From: Rhizobium leguminosarum
GTDB taxonomy: Bacteria > Pseudomonadota > Alphaproteobacteria > Rhizobiales > Rhizobiaceae
Direction: 5' to 3'
Assembly: GCF_017876795.1 (NCBI RefSeq)
Contig: NZ_JAGIOR010000001.1
Location: 467,501-531,500, forward strand
DNA length: 64,000 bases
Of the stretch, positions 56,644 to 64,000 are shown piece after piece. The notes under the pieces are model-generated. The model worked only from the letters and a program-made list of their open reading frames with translations, did not search any database and was not told the origin of the DNA. The translations under genes were made by a program, and so were the position numbers. The stretch's first letter is position 1. Each line of letters starts with the position of its first letter.

Positions 56644-57352
56644 CGTATTTCGCCCAGATGCTTTTTTCACCGAGCTTGGCGACGAGCGCCCCATGCGCCT
56701 GCTCCTCGGTCTGGCTGAGGCGGGTGCCAAGTGGGCGGGGCCGCTCGAGCACTCCGGCAATCACCACGTCGTCTTCCTCCGCCATATCACCGCGACCGTT
56801 CTGACCTGATGTAGCGGTCATGCTCAGGCCGAAGGCTGCCTGCCTGCCGCCGATCATCTCGATATAAACTTCGGCAAGCAGTTCGGAGTCGAGCAGCGCG
56901 CCGTGTTTTGTGCGGTGCGAATTATCGATGCCGTAACGCCGGCAGAGCGCGTCGAGCGAATTCGGTCCCATCGGATGTTTGCGCCGCGCCATCGACAGGG
57001 TATCGACGACCCGCTCCGGCAGGATTGGCGGCAAGCCGATCCGCGCCAATTCGGCATTGATGAAACCCATATCGAAGGTGGCGTTGTGGGCAATCCACTT
57101 CGCATCGCCGAAGAAGGTAAGAATTTCTTCGGCGACCTCAGCGAAAGGCTTCTTGTCCTTCAGGAATTCATCGGTGATGCCGTGCACGGCGAGCGCATCC
57201 GGGTGAACCTTCTGATCGCCGGGATTGATGAAGAGATGGATCACATTGCCGGTCGGAAAATGGTTGAAGAGCTCGATGCCACCAATTTCGATGATGCGGT
57301 CGGCGCGGTTGTCGAGACCGGTGGTTTCCGTATCGAAGATGATCTCACGCAT
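56630..57352 (-). CDS. dnaQ: DNA polymerase III epsilon subunit (3'-5' exonuclease)
   Basis: A 240-residue proofreading exonuclease with the DEDDh motifs: FDTETTGL (Asp7, Glu9), IAHNATFDMGFIN, and HGALLDSELLAEVY (His and Asp). The C-terminal QTEEQAHGALVAKLGEKSIW region probably binds the polymerase subunit. I chose ATG 57352 over an in-frame start 21 bases upstream; it then overlaps coaE by 8 bases. It is last in the maf-aroE-coaE-dnaQ run leading away from oriC. Confidence 0.96.
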   Translation of the reverse strand: MREIIFDTETTGLDNRADRIIEIGGIELFNHFPTGNVIHLFINPGDQKVHPDALAVHGITDEFLKDKKPFAEVAEEILTFFGDAKWIAHNATFDMGFINAELARIGLPPILPERVVDTLSMARRKHPMGPNSLDALCRRYGIDNSHRTKHGALLDSELLAEVYIEMIGGRQAAFGLSMTATSGQNGRGDMAEEDDVVIAGVLERPRPLGTRLSQTEEQAHGALVAKLGEKSIWAKYASLN

Positions 57353-57956
57353 TCCGGAAATCTCCCTTGGCAATCCGCGTTTTCAGGTCGGCGACGATAT
57401 CGAGCACCCGTTTTTTCGTGACCGCGATCTTCTTGCTGCTGTCGATCAGATAATCCGCCCGGCGCCGTTTTTCCGCGTCCGGCGTTTGGCGTGCGAGAAT
57501 CATCTCGAATTTTTCCTCGGTCATGCCTTCGCGCGCAAGCACCCTCTCGCGTTGAATCTGTGGATCGGCGCTGACAACGACGATGACATCCACTCTTTCC
57601 TCAGCGCCGGTTTCGAAGAGCAAAGGAATATCGAGCAATACCATCTCCGCGCCGGCAGCGCGCTGCCGCGCCAGAAATTCCGCCTCGCGTTTGCGAACCA
57701 GCGGATGGACGATCGCTTCCAGGCGTTTGAAGCCATCCGGATCGAGAGCAAGCTGGCGGCCGAGTTCATGTCGGTCGACCGCTCCATCCTTCATCGTTCC
57801 GGGAAAAGCGGCATCCACCAGCGGTGCGGCCTCGCCGGTATAGAGATCGTGGACCACCGCATCAGAATCGTTCAACGGGATTCCCGCCTCGGCGAAGAGC
57901 TTTGCCGCCGTCGATTTTCCCATGGCGATAGAGCCGGTAAGACCGATCGTCAACAT
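57345..57956 (-). CDS. coaE: Dephospho-CoA kinase
   Basis: A 203-residue P-loop kinase carrying out the last step of CoA synthesis. The Walker A is IGLTGSIAMGKST at residues 4-16, and LNDSDAVVHDLY and VLLDIPLLFETG are family blocks. I chose ATG 57956; the longer frame runs into aroE. Start and stop overlap both neighbours (aroE by one base, dnaQ by eight). Confidence 0.96.
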   Translation of the reverse strand: MLTIGLTGSIAMGKSTAAKLFAEAGIPLNDSDAVVHDLYTGEAAPLVDAAFPGTMKDGAVDRHELGRQLALDPDGFKRLEAIVHPLVRKREAEFLARQRAAGAEMVLLDIPLLFETGAEERVDVIVVVSADPQIQRERVLAREGMTEEKFEMILARQTPDAEKRRRADYLIDSSKKIAVTKKRVLDIVADLKTRIAKGDFRNA

Positions 57957-58813
57957 CAGTGTGCTTCCATATCGGCGATGATGAGTGCACGCAGTGCCGC
58001 GTCGACGACGGGACGCCGGCCGAACCATTTCTCGAAGCCGGGCACCGCCTGATGCAGCAGCATGCCGAGACCATCGACGATGGGAAATCCCTGCTCTTCC
58101 GCTTGTGCCAGGATCGGCGTCTTCAAAGGGACATAGACGATGTCGGTCACGACGGCGTCGGCTGCGAGCGGCGTGAAATCGAGTTGCGGCGCCGGCTCGC
58201 CGTCCATGCCGAGCGAGGTGGTATTGATGAAGAGGCCGGCACTCTTCATGACTTCGGCAAGTGCTGCGGCCGGATGGGCATAAACCTTCGGGCCAAAACG
58301 ATCCGCCAGTTCACGCGCGCGTTCGACGGTGCGGTTGACGACGTGGATCTCTCTGAAACCGCGATCGCGGACCGCCTGGATGATCGCCCGGCTAGCGCCG
58401 CCGGCGCCAAAGACGACCGCCGTGTCATGCCGGTCCCAGCCCGGATGGCGTTCGTCGAGATTGGCGATAAAGCCGCGACCGTCGGTATTCGTCGCGTGCA
58501 GGGCGCCATCCTCCAGCCAGAGCGTGTTTGCGGCGCCGAGCTCACGCGATAGCGCGTCGGGTTTGTCGGCAAGCCGGAACGCCAGCTCCTTGTGGGGAAT
58601 GGTGACATTGCCTCCGGCAAAGCCGGAACTGCCATCCTTCAGCGTGGCAATGAAATCGGCAAAGGCCTCGGGTGCTACTTCATGCGCGCGGTAGCTGCCT
58701 GGCAGGCCGAGCGTCTTCAGCCAATATCCGTGGATCAACGGCGAGCGCGAATGCTTGATGGGAAAACCCGTGACAAACGCTTTCGGCCCGAATGTTTCAC
58801 GTGAATCACCCAT
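57956..58813 (-). CDS. aroE: Shikimate dehydrogenase (NADP+)
   Basis: A 285-residue dehydrogenase that reduces 3-dehydroshikimate. Shikimate-binding blocks are [16 protein letters not shown] and [13 protein letters not shown] with the catalytic Lys. NTDGRGF holds the catalytic Asp, and [12 protein letters not shown] is the NADP fold. [20 protein letters not shown] closes the C-terminus. It overlaps maf by eight bases upstream. Confidence 0.97.
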   Translation of the reverse strand: MGDSRETFGPKAFVTGFPIKHSRSPLIHGYWLKTLGLPGSYRAHEVAPEAFADFIATLKDGSSGFAGGNVTIPHKELAFRLADKPDALSRELGAANTLWLEDGALHATNTDGRGFIANLDERHPGWDRHDTAVVFGAGGASRAIIQAVRDRGFREIHVVNRTVERARELADRFGPKVYAHPAAALAEVMKSAGLFINTTSLGMDGEPAPQLDFTPLAADAVVTDIVYVPLKTPILAQAEEQGFPIVDGLGMLLHQAVPGFEKWFGRRPVVDAALRALIIADMEAH

Positions 58814-59405
58814 CGATCGCTCCGAGGTCTCGCAACTTTTCCAGAAGCGGCAGCATCGGCAGGCCGAGAATGGTGAAATAATCCCCCTCGATTTTCTCGA
58901 ACAGCTGAATGCCCTCCCCCTCCAACTGATAGGCGCCGACGCTGGAAAGCGCCCGTTCGCCGACCCGCGCTAGATGCCTGGCGATGAAATCCGCCGCCAA
59001 GGGCCGCATCGTCAGCTCCGCATGGGCGAGATGTTGCCACAGGACCACGCCATTGCTGACGATCGCGACGGCGCTGTTCAACCGGTGGGTCACGCCGGAA
59101 AGCGCCTGAAGGTGGATTGCCGCGTCGGCCATATCAAGCGGCTTGTGGAAGACGCGATCGCCGAGCGACATTGTCTGATCCGAACCGATGACCAGTCTGT
59201 CTGGAAAACGGCTGCTGACATCCTCGGCCTTGGCCTTGGCCAGGACCAGGGCCACGGCATCCGGCTTGGCGCCGGCTTTTTCCAACGGCGCTTCGACCGC
59301 CCGTTCATCGATGCTTGCGGCATGCGCCTCGAACGATAGACCGGCATTTTCCATCAGCATCCGCCGAAAGGGGCTCGACGATGCAAGGATGAGTTTCTGC
59401 GTCAT
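58806..59405 (-). CDS. Maf-like nucleotide pyrophosphatase
   Basis: A 199-residue Maf/YhdE protein. [13 protein letters not shown] is the N-terminal phosphate-binding block and [12 protein letters not shown] carries the catalytic Asp. [28 protein letters not shown] is the conserved C-terminal block. Family members hydrolyse non-canonical or methylated NTPs and have been linked to septum formation. It lies between ppsR and aroE, 33 bases after ppsR. Confidence 0.93.
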   Translation of the reverse strand: MTQKLILASSSPFRRMLMENAGLSFEAHAASIDERAVEAPLEKAGAKPDAVALVLAKAKAEDVSSRFPDRLVIGSDQTMSLGDRVFHKPLDMADAAIHLQALSGVTHRLNSAVAIVSNGVVLWQHLAHAELTMRPLAADFIARHLARVGERALSSVGAYQLEGEGIQLFEKIEGDYFTILGLPMLPLLEKLRDLGAIDG

Positions 59406-59438
59406 GGGTTCCTCAGAGTGCCGGCTGCCGGTCAGCGC

Positions 59439-60260
59439 TTAGCGCAGCTTTGGCCGCAGGGCAACGATTGCCGCGGCGGTTTCCTCGATTGAGCGGCGAG
59501 TGACGTCGATCAGCGGCCAGTTATGGCGAGCGCAGAGCGAGCGAGCATATTTCAACTCCTCGGAAATCGAAGCGCGATCGGTATAGTGCTCGCGATCGAA
59601 GCCATGCGTGGCGCCGAGTATTCGATTTTCCCGCACCTGGGAAATGCGGTCGGTGGTGGCGATCAGGCAGACGATCAGCGGTTTGGTGGCGATGAACAGA
59701 CTCTCCGGCAACGGCACACCATAAACGACCGGAATGTTCGCCGTCTTGATGCCGCGGTTGGCGAGGTAGATGCTGGTTGGTGTTTTCGACGTGCGACTGA
59801 TGCCGATGATGACGACATCGGCATCGTTGTAATCATCCGGCATCTGGCCGTCATCATGATCCATGGTGAAATTCAACGCTTCGATACGCGCGAAGTAGCC
59901 GGCATTCATCACATGCTGGGCGCCGACCCGACGGCGTGATGGGGCACCGAGATAGATCTGGAACGCATTCATCACCGGCTCCAGCACATTCACCGAGGCA
60001 ACGCCCATCTCGACGCAGCGCTCATCGATCAGGCTCGCAAGCTCCCGGTCGACGATCGTATAGAGCACGATGCCCGGTGCGTCGTCGATCGCCTGCAGAA
60101 CCGGCAGCAGCTGCTTGCGGTTGCGGATCAGCGGATAGACATGTTCGATCGGCTGCGCGGATCTGAACTGTGCCGATGCGGCGCGGCCGGCGGAGATCAG
60201 AGTCTCTCCCGTTGAGTCAGAAATCAGATGCAGATGAAAGAAGTTCGTTCTGTTCTCCAC
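59439..60260 (-). CDS. ppsR: Pyruvate phosphate dikinase/PEP synthase regulatory protein (DUF299)
   Basis: A 273-residue bifunctional kinase/pyrophosphorylase of the DUF299 family. ISDSTGETL near the N-terminus and the P-loop [19 protein letters not shown] (about residues 150-168) are diagnostic. It phosphorylates a Thr of PEP synthase or pyruvate phosphate dikinase using ADP, switching the enzyme off. Rhizobia have PPDK, so that is the likelier target. It starts at the left edge of oriC and points away from it. The equivalent gene flanks the Caulobacter origin. Confidence 0.93.
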   Translation of the reverse strand: MENRTNFFHLHLISDSTGETLISAGRAASAQFRSAQPIEHVYPLIRNRKQLLPVLQAIDDAPGIVLYTIVDRELASLIDERCVEMGVASVNVLEPVMNAFQIYLGAPSRRRVGAQHVMNAGYFARIEALNFTMDHDDGQMPDDYNDADVVIIGISRTSKTPTSIYLANRGIKTANIPVVYGVPLPESLFIATKPLIVCLIATTDRISQVRENRILGATHGFDREHYTDRASISEELKYARSLCARHNWPLIDVTRRSIEETAAAIVALRPKLR

Positions 60261-60345
60261 GTTATTTTCCGCTGCCTGTTGAAAAGACTGGATGAAACAG
60301 AGCTAAGGCGGCGAGGCAGTGTCGGGCAAGGGAAAACATGCCTGC

Positions 60346-60354
60346 TTATCCACA
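60346..60354 (+). promoter_or_regulatory. DnaA box 1
   Basis: TTATCCACA, an exact match to the consensus DnaA box, on the plus strand in the candidate origin. Confidence 0.85.
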
Positions 60355-60387
60355 TTTCGAATTTTGCGGATCGGTTTCTATGTGCCT

Positions 60388-60396
60388 TGTGGAAAA
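60388..60396 (-). promoter_or_regulatory. DnaA box 2
   Basis: TGTGGAAAA on the plus strand reads TTTTCCACA on the minus strand, fitting TTWTNCACA. It points opposite to boxes 1 and 3. Confidence 0.75.
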
Positions 60397-60434
60397 TGGG
60401 GAACAGGTGGATTTGTCGAGAACAGGTCCACAGC

Positions 60435-60443
60435 TTATCCACA
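60435..60443 (+). promoter_or_regulatory. DnaA box 3
   Basis: A second exact TTATCCACA, 89 bases to the right of box 1 (about 8.5 helical turns). Confidence 0.85.
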
Positions 60444-60660
60444 AGCAAAGGGAAAATCATCCCTCGGCAAGGATCTGGAATCATTTTCAGATTCGGCTTC
60501 TCCCCGGACTTTTGGCCAAATTGCGAAATCCTTCCGATGTTTTTTGCCGGCACGCGACAAATGGCATCGGCGGTGGATGGATTTTAATCCTTGATAGACA
60601 CCGACTCTAAGAAATAGAAACCTTTTAAAATATCTTTGATTTTTTATAGGGAAGAAGCGC

Positions 60661-61722
60661 TTGAACGACACGCGCCGAAAGATCATGAGGGTTCTCGATG
60701 GCGAAAGCCTCTCCCCTCCTCCTCTCTGGCTGATGAGGCAGGCGGGACGTTATCTCCCGGAATATCGAGAGACGCGGGCAAAGGCCGGAAGTTTTCTCGA
60801 TCTTTGCTACACGCCCGATTTTGCCGTCGAAGTGACATTACAGCCGATCCGCCGCTATGGCTTTGATGCGGCCATCCTATTTTCCGATATCCTCGTCATC
60901 CCCGATGCAATGAAGCGGAATGTGCGGTTCACCGAGGGCCATGGCCCGGAGATGGATCCGATCGATGAAGCCGGTATCAGCAGGTTGAATGGGGAAGCGG
61001 TTGTCGATTATCTCAGCCCGGTTCTGGAGACGGTGCGGCGGTTGCGTGAGGAGTTGCCAGCCGAAACTACCCTGCTCGGCTTCTGTGGCGCGCCCTGGAC
61101 GGTTGCGACCTATATGATTGCCGGACATGGCACTCCGGATCAGGCCCCTGCCCGCCTCTTCGCCTACAGGCATCCCCGCGCCTTCGAACATCTGCTGATG
61201 CTGCTTGCCGACGTTTCGGCCGATTATCTCGTCGCGCAGATCGATGCCGGCGGCGACGCCGTGCAGATCTTCGATTCCTGGGCTGGGGTTCTCGGCGAGA
61301 GAGAGTTCGAGGCGTTCGCGATCAGGCCGGTTGCGCGAATGATCGCTTCGGTCAAATCCCAGCGGCCGCACGCCCGCATCATCGCCTTTGCCAAAGGTGC
61401 CGGCTACCAGCTGAAGACATACCGTCAAAAGACGGGTGCGGATGCAATCGGCCTCGACTGGTCAGTGCCATTGGCCTTTGCCGCCGAACTTCAGAAGGAC
61501 GGACCGGTTCAGGGCAACCTCGATCCGATGCGGGTCGTTGCCGGCGGCCTGGCTCTGGAAGAAGGTATCGACGATATTCTGCAGCACCTCGGCCACGGCC
61601 CGCTGATCTTCAATCTCGGCCACGGTATCACGCCGCAGGCCGATCCCGAGCATGTGCGCCTGCTGGTCGATCGCGTGCGGGACGGCCAGATGCGAGGCGG
61701 CCAGATGCGAGGCGGGAAGTGA
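60661..61722 (+). CDS. hemE: Uroporphyrinogen decarboxylase
   Basis: A 353-residue enzyme of heme synthesis. [18 protein letters not shown] and [13 protein letters not shown] are the substrate-binding blocks, and [13 protein letters not shown] and [16 protein letters not shown] follow. I accept TTG 60661 (MNDTRRKIM), with GGGAAGAAG upstream. The C-terminus carries [12 protein letters not shown], the product of a perfect 15-bp tandem duplication. It is the first gene on the right of oriC, and hemJ follows after two bases. Confidence 0.96.
   Translation: MNDTRRKIMRVLDGESLSPPPLWLMRQAGRYLPEYRETRAKAGSFLDLCYTPDFAVEVTLQPIRRYGFDAAILFSDILVIPDAMKRNVRFTEGHGPEMDPIDEAGISRLNGEAVVDYLSPVLETVRRLREELPAETTLLGFCGAPWTVATYMIAGHGTPDQAPARLFAYRHPRAFEHLLMLLADVSADYLVAQIDAGGDAVQIFDSWAGVLGEREFEAFAIRPVARMIASVKSQRPHARIIAFAKGAGYQLKTYRQKTGADAIGLDWSVPLAFAAELQKDGPVQGNLDPMRVVAGGLALEEGIDDILQHLGHGPLIFNLGHGITPQADPEHVRLLVDRVRDGQMRGGQMRGGK
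61684..61713 (+). repeat. Perfect 15-bp tandem duplication at the 3' end of hemE
   Basis: GGCCAGATGCGAGGC occurs twice in a row, at 61684-61698 and 61699-61713. It is in frame and adds five residues (GQMRG) to the HemE tail, outside the catalytic fold. Confidence 0.9.
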
Positions 61723-61724
61723 CG

Positions 61725-62261
61725 ATGGAAAAGCAGACCGATCGTAGGGCCGGCGCTTACGCCCGCCGGCGTGCGCATTTTGCGCTGGCCTTCTTCGCGC
61801 TGATGGCGGTCGGACTTTTTGCCTGGAACCCCGATAATCTCTATCTCTGGATCAAGGCGCTCCATATCATCGCGGTGATTTCCTGGATGGCCGGGTTGTT
61901 CTACATGCCGCGGTTGTTCATCTATCACACCGATGCCGAACCGGGTTCTGTGCAATCGGAAACCTTCAAGGTGATGGAACGCCGGCTGCTTCGGATTATC
62001 ATGACGCCGGCCATGATGTTGACCTGGATTTTCGGTCTCTATCTCGCCTGGTCGGTTTATGGATTCCAGGGCGGCTGGCTGCATGCCAAGATCGGTCTCG
62101 TCGTGCTTTTGACCGGTGTTCACGTGTTCTTCAGCCGTGCCGTCAGAGCCTTCGAACGGGACGAGAACCGTCGCTCCGCACGCTATTGGCGGTTCATGAA
62201 CGAGGCGCCGACACTGCTGATGATCGTGATCGTGATCCTCGTGGTGGTGAAGCCGTTCTGA
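61725..62261 (+). CDS. hemJ: Protoporphyrinogen oxidase HemJ
   Basis: A 178-residue membrane protein with four or five hydrophobic helices. LWIKALHIIAVISWMAGLFYMPRLFIYH carries the conserved His of the first core helix, LHAKIGLVVLLTGVH carries another His, and RFMNEAPTLLMIVIVILVVVKPF closes the C-terminus. HemJ oxidises protoporphyrinogen IX to protoporphyrin IX in the inner membrane. I chose ATG 61725, with GGGAAG at good spacing. It follows hemE by two bases, making a hem pair. Confidence 0.93.
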   Translation: MEKQTDRRAGAYARRRAHFALAFFALMAVGLFAWNPDNLYLWIKALHIIAVISWMAGLFYMPRLFIYHTDAEPGSVQSETFKVMERRLLRIIMTPAMMLTWIFGLYLAWSVYGFQGGWLHAKIGLVVLLTGVHVFFSRAVRAFERDENRRSARYWRFMNEAPTLLMIVIVILVVVKPF

Positions 62262-62458
62262 GGCAAAATCGGCTCCAGGTTAAATTTGCTTCATTTTAAG
62301 CAGCCCTCTTGCGGCGACGATTGCGAGTCGCTATTTTCCGCGCATCTCATCTACGTGGCATGTGTGTAGAGTTCAGTCGTTTGCGAGCCCTTCGCAGTAC
62401 CGAATACGACCCAACATCGCCTTCCCCCTTCGAAATTGAAAAGAGTATTGGTCACTTC

Positions 62459-63724
62459 ATGGCTGAAATGAAGCTTCAGGAACTTAAGAGCAAATCCCCG
62501 ACGGATCTTCTGGCTTTCGCCGAATCGCTCGAGGTCGAGAATGCCAGCACGATGCGCAAACAGGAATTGATGTTTGCCATCCTCAAGATGCTTGCTAGCC
62601 AGGATGTCGAAATCATCGGCGAAGGCGTCGTCGAAGTGCTGCAGGATGGCTTCGGCTTCCTGCGTTCCGCCAATGCAAACTACCTGCCGGGTCCGGACGA
62701 TATTTATATCTCGCCGTCGCAGATCCGCCGTTTCTCGCTGAAAACAGGCGATACGGTCGAAGGCCCGATCCGCGGGCCGAAGGAAGGCGAGCGTTATTTC
62801 GCGCTGCTCAAGGTCAACACCATCAATTTCGACGATCCGGAAAAGATCCGCCACAAGGTTCATTTCGACAATCTGACGCCGCTCTATCCGAACGAGCGTT
62901 TCAAGATGGAACTCGATATTCCCACATCCAAGGATCTGTCGCCGCGTGTGATCGACCTGGTGGCGCCACTCGGCAAGGGCCAGCGCGGATTGATCGTTGC
63001 GCCGCCGCGCACCGGTAAGACCGTGCTGCTGCAGAACATCGCCCATTCGATCACCGCAAACCATCCGGAATGCTACCTCATCGTTCTGCTGATCGATGAA
63101 CGCCCCGAGGAAGTGACCGACATGCAGCGCTCGGTGCGCGGCGAGGTGATCTCCTCGACCTTCGACGAACCGGCTGTGCGTCACGTCCAGGTGGCCGAGA
63201 TGGTCATCGAGAAAGCCAAGCGGCTTGTCGAACACGGACGCGACGTCGTCATCCTGCTCGACTCGATCACCCGTCTCGGCCGCGCCTACAACACGGTCGT
63301 TCCCTCTTCAGGCAAGGTGCTGACCGGCGGTGTCGACGCCAACGCTCTGCAGCGCCCGAAGCGCTTCTTCGGCGCGGCGCGTAATATCGAGGAAGGCGGT
63401 TCGCTAACGATTATCGCGACGGCGCTGATCGATACCGGCAGCCGCATGGACGAAGTCATCTTCGAAGAATTCAAGGGTACCGGCAACTCGGAAATCGTCC
63501 TCGATCGCAAGGTCGCCGACAAGCGCATCTTCCCGGCGATGGACATCCTGAAGTCCGGCACCCGCAAGGAAGATCTGCTCGTTCCACGCCAGGATCTGCA
63601 GAAGATCTTCGTGCTCCGCCGCATTCTAGCGCCGATGGGCACGACCGATGCAATCGAATTCCTGATCGACAAGCTCAAGCAGACGAAGAACAATTCCGAC
63701 TTCTTCGACTCGATGAATACGTAG
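62459..63724 (+). CDS. rho: Transcription termination factor Rho
   Basis: A 421-residue hexameric RNA helicase. The N-terminal RNA-binding domain (about residues 50-120) has YEV-like [29 protein letters not shown]. The motor shows the P-loop [24 protein letters not shown] and [13 protein letters not shown]. The ATG at 62459 gives the usual length. Its 197-base leader (62262-62458) has no gene; autoregulation through such a leader is known for rho elsewhere, but I see no diagnostic structure here. Confidence 0.97.
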   Translation: MAEMKLQELKSKSPTDLLAFAESLEVENASTMRKQELMFAILKMLASQDVEIIGEGVVEVLQDGFGFLRSANANYLPGPDDIYISPSQIRRFSLKTGDTVEGPIRGPKEGERYFALLKVNTINFDDPEKIRHKVHFDNLTPLYPNERFKMELDIPTSKDLSPRVIDLVAPLGKGQRGLIVAPPRTGKTVLLQNIAHSITANHPECYLIVLLIDERPEEVTDMQRSVRGEVISSTFDEPAVRHVQVAEMVIEKAKRLVEHGRDVVILLDSITRLGRAYNTVVPSSGKVLTGGVDANALQRPKRFFGAARNIEEGGSLTIIATALIDTGSRMDEVIFEEFKGTGNSEIVLDRKVADKRIFPAMDILKSGTRKEDLLVPRQDLQKIFVLRRILAPMGTTDAIEFLIDKLKQTKNNSDFFDSMNT

Positions 63725-63741
63725 TCGTTAGCCGGATTCAT

Positions 63742-63825
63742 CTAAAGCGCGTCTATCGAAGTCAATTATGCGTCTTAGATGCACGGCGTTATCTTGGAAC
63801 CGGCGCAGGCTTCCGGGTGACATGC
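63742..63825. repeat. Two-hairpin intergenic repeat, family 2, copy 3 (diverged)
   Basis: The first hairpin is degenerate (CTAAAGCGC at 63742-63750, GCGTCTTAG at 63770-63778). The second runs from GCACGGCG (63781) to GACATGC (63825), with inner pairing TTGGAA/TTCCGG using G-U pairs and loop CCGGCGCAGGC. It lies between rho and mnmE, which are co-directional. Confidence 0.7.
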
Positions 63826-63915
63826 ATTCATGAGAGCTGGGGACATTGTCACGATGTCGCCAGCTTTTTCCATTTGAGAGGATCGATACAGATTCCAACC
63901 GACGGAATTACGGCC

Positions 63916-64000
63916 ATGGTGAATGATACGATATATGCGCTCTCGAGCGGCGCCCCACCGTCGGGCGTCTCGATCGTGCGCATCAGCGGTCCGTCGACGA
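63916..64000 (+). CDS. mnmE: tRNA modification GTPase MnmE (N-terminal part)
   Basis: Only the first 28 codons are in the window. MVNDTIYALSSG followed by SIVRISGPS is the typical N-terminus of MnmE (TrmE), the GTPase that with MnmG modifies wobble uridine to cmnm5U. The order rho-mnmE, and in rhizobia next gidA, rsmG and parAB, supports it. The frame is open to the window end. Confidence 0.9.
   Translation, partial: MVNDTIYALSSGAPPSGVSIVRISGPST

Larger units (their letters stand above)
60261..60660. other. Chromosomal replication origin oriC (candidate)
   Basis: These 400 bases have no gene. Three DnaA boxes fit TTWTNCACA: TTATCCACA at 60346-60354 and 60435-60443, and its inverse form TGTGGAAAA at 60388-60396. 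Weaker forms are near 60249 and 60425. The right part (60583-60656) is markedly AT-rich and could be the unwinding element. A near-CtrA sequence TTAA-N7-TTGA is at 60625-60639. The ppsR(DUF299)-hemE junction is where Caulobacter has its origin, and the Sinorhizobium origin is beside hemE. Confidence 0.85.

Overview
The window is ordinary chromosomal backbone of an alphaproteobacterium of the order Rhizobiales, most likely genus Rhizobium (R. etli/leguminosarum-like). The reasons are the GC-rich codon use, the gene orders actS-actR, chvI-chvG-hprK-EIIA-ptsH, trpF-trpB-trpA-accD-folC and ppsR|hemE-hemJ-rho-mnmE, the short HPr kinase, the PHB depolymerase, and dispersed palindromic intergenic elements of a type I recall as common in Rhizobium genomes. 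About 62 protein genes are packed tightly, many with ATGA-type overlaps. I see no rRNA, tRNA, CRISPR array, insertion sequence, prophage or integrase.

Layout, left to right. 1-6091: end of an ornithine cyclodeaminase-family gene, the helicase hrpB, the redox-responsive pair actS/actR, mmcB, and an L,D-transpeptidase lipoprotein. 6169-12947 (minus): malate synthase G, a cytochrome P450, a secreted DUF1402 protein and the HslVU protease, with a heat-shock-like promoter candidate. 13124-18557 (plus): a histidine cluster (hisB, hisH, hisA, hisF, hisE) with three small uncharacterised genes inside it, ending in coaA. 18579-21363 (minus): alkB, arfB and pckA. 21698-27407 (plus): the ChvI/ChvG envelope-stress system, an incomplete regulatory PTS (HprK, EIIA-Man type, HPr) and ahcY. 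27611-39583 (plus): a long, mostly overlapping cluster of a DivL-type tyrosine 'histidine kinase', a TsaE-AmgK fusion, a MurU-like nucleotidyltransferase, addB and addA, followed by trxA. 39655-44815 (minus): trpFBA-accD-folC. 44891-48638 (minus): a YgjP-type metallopeptidase, a DUF2852 protein, phaZ and an FAH-family enzyme. 48986-49914: DUF2218 and nitroreductase genes. 49984-55343 (minus): gyrB and an overlapping set xre, smr, mltA, timA. 55464-60260: fxsA and secB (plus), then dnaQ-coaE-aroE-maf-ppsR (minus).

The most informative non-coding segment is 60261-60660, between ppsR (DUF299) and hemE. It carries three good DnaA boxes and an AT-rich stretch at the position where Caulobacter and Sinorhizobium have their chromosomal origin, so I call it oriC. 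HemE, HemJ, Rho and the start of MnmE lie to its right.

Functionally the window joins replication and cell-cycle control (oriC, DivL, GyrB, DnaQ), recombination and DNA repair (AddAB, AlkB, MmcB), envelope homeostasis (ChvGI, MltA, L,D-transpeptidase, AmgK/MurU recycling) and carbon/redox regulation (ActSR, PckA, PTS, PhaZ, GlcB). I found no clear new defence or mobile system. The points most worth a second look are the His-to-Tyr kinase in the divL-tsaE/amgK-murU-addBA operon, oriC, several uncharacterised palindromic operators (ahcY, pckA, phaZ), and two families of structured repeats, one of which brackets the chvG-ptsH operon as an inverted pair.
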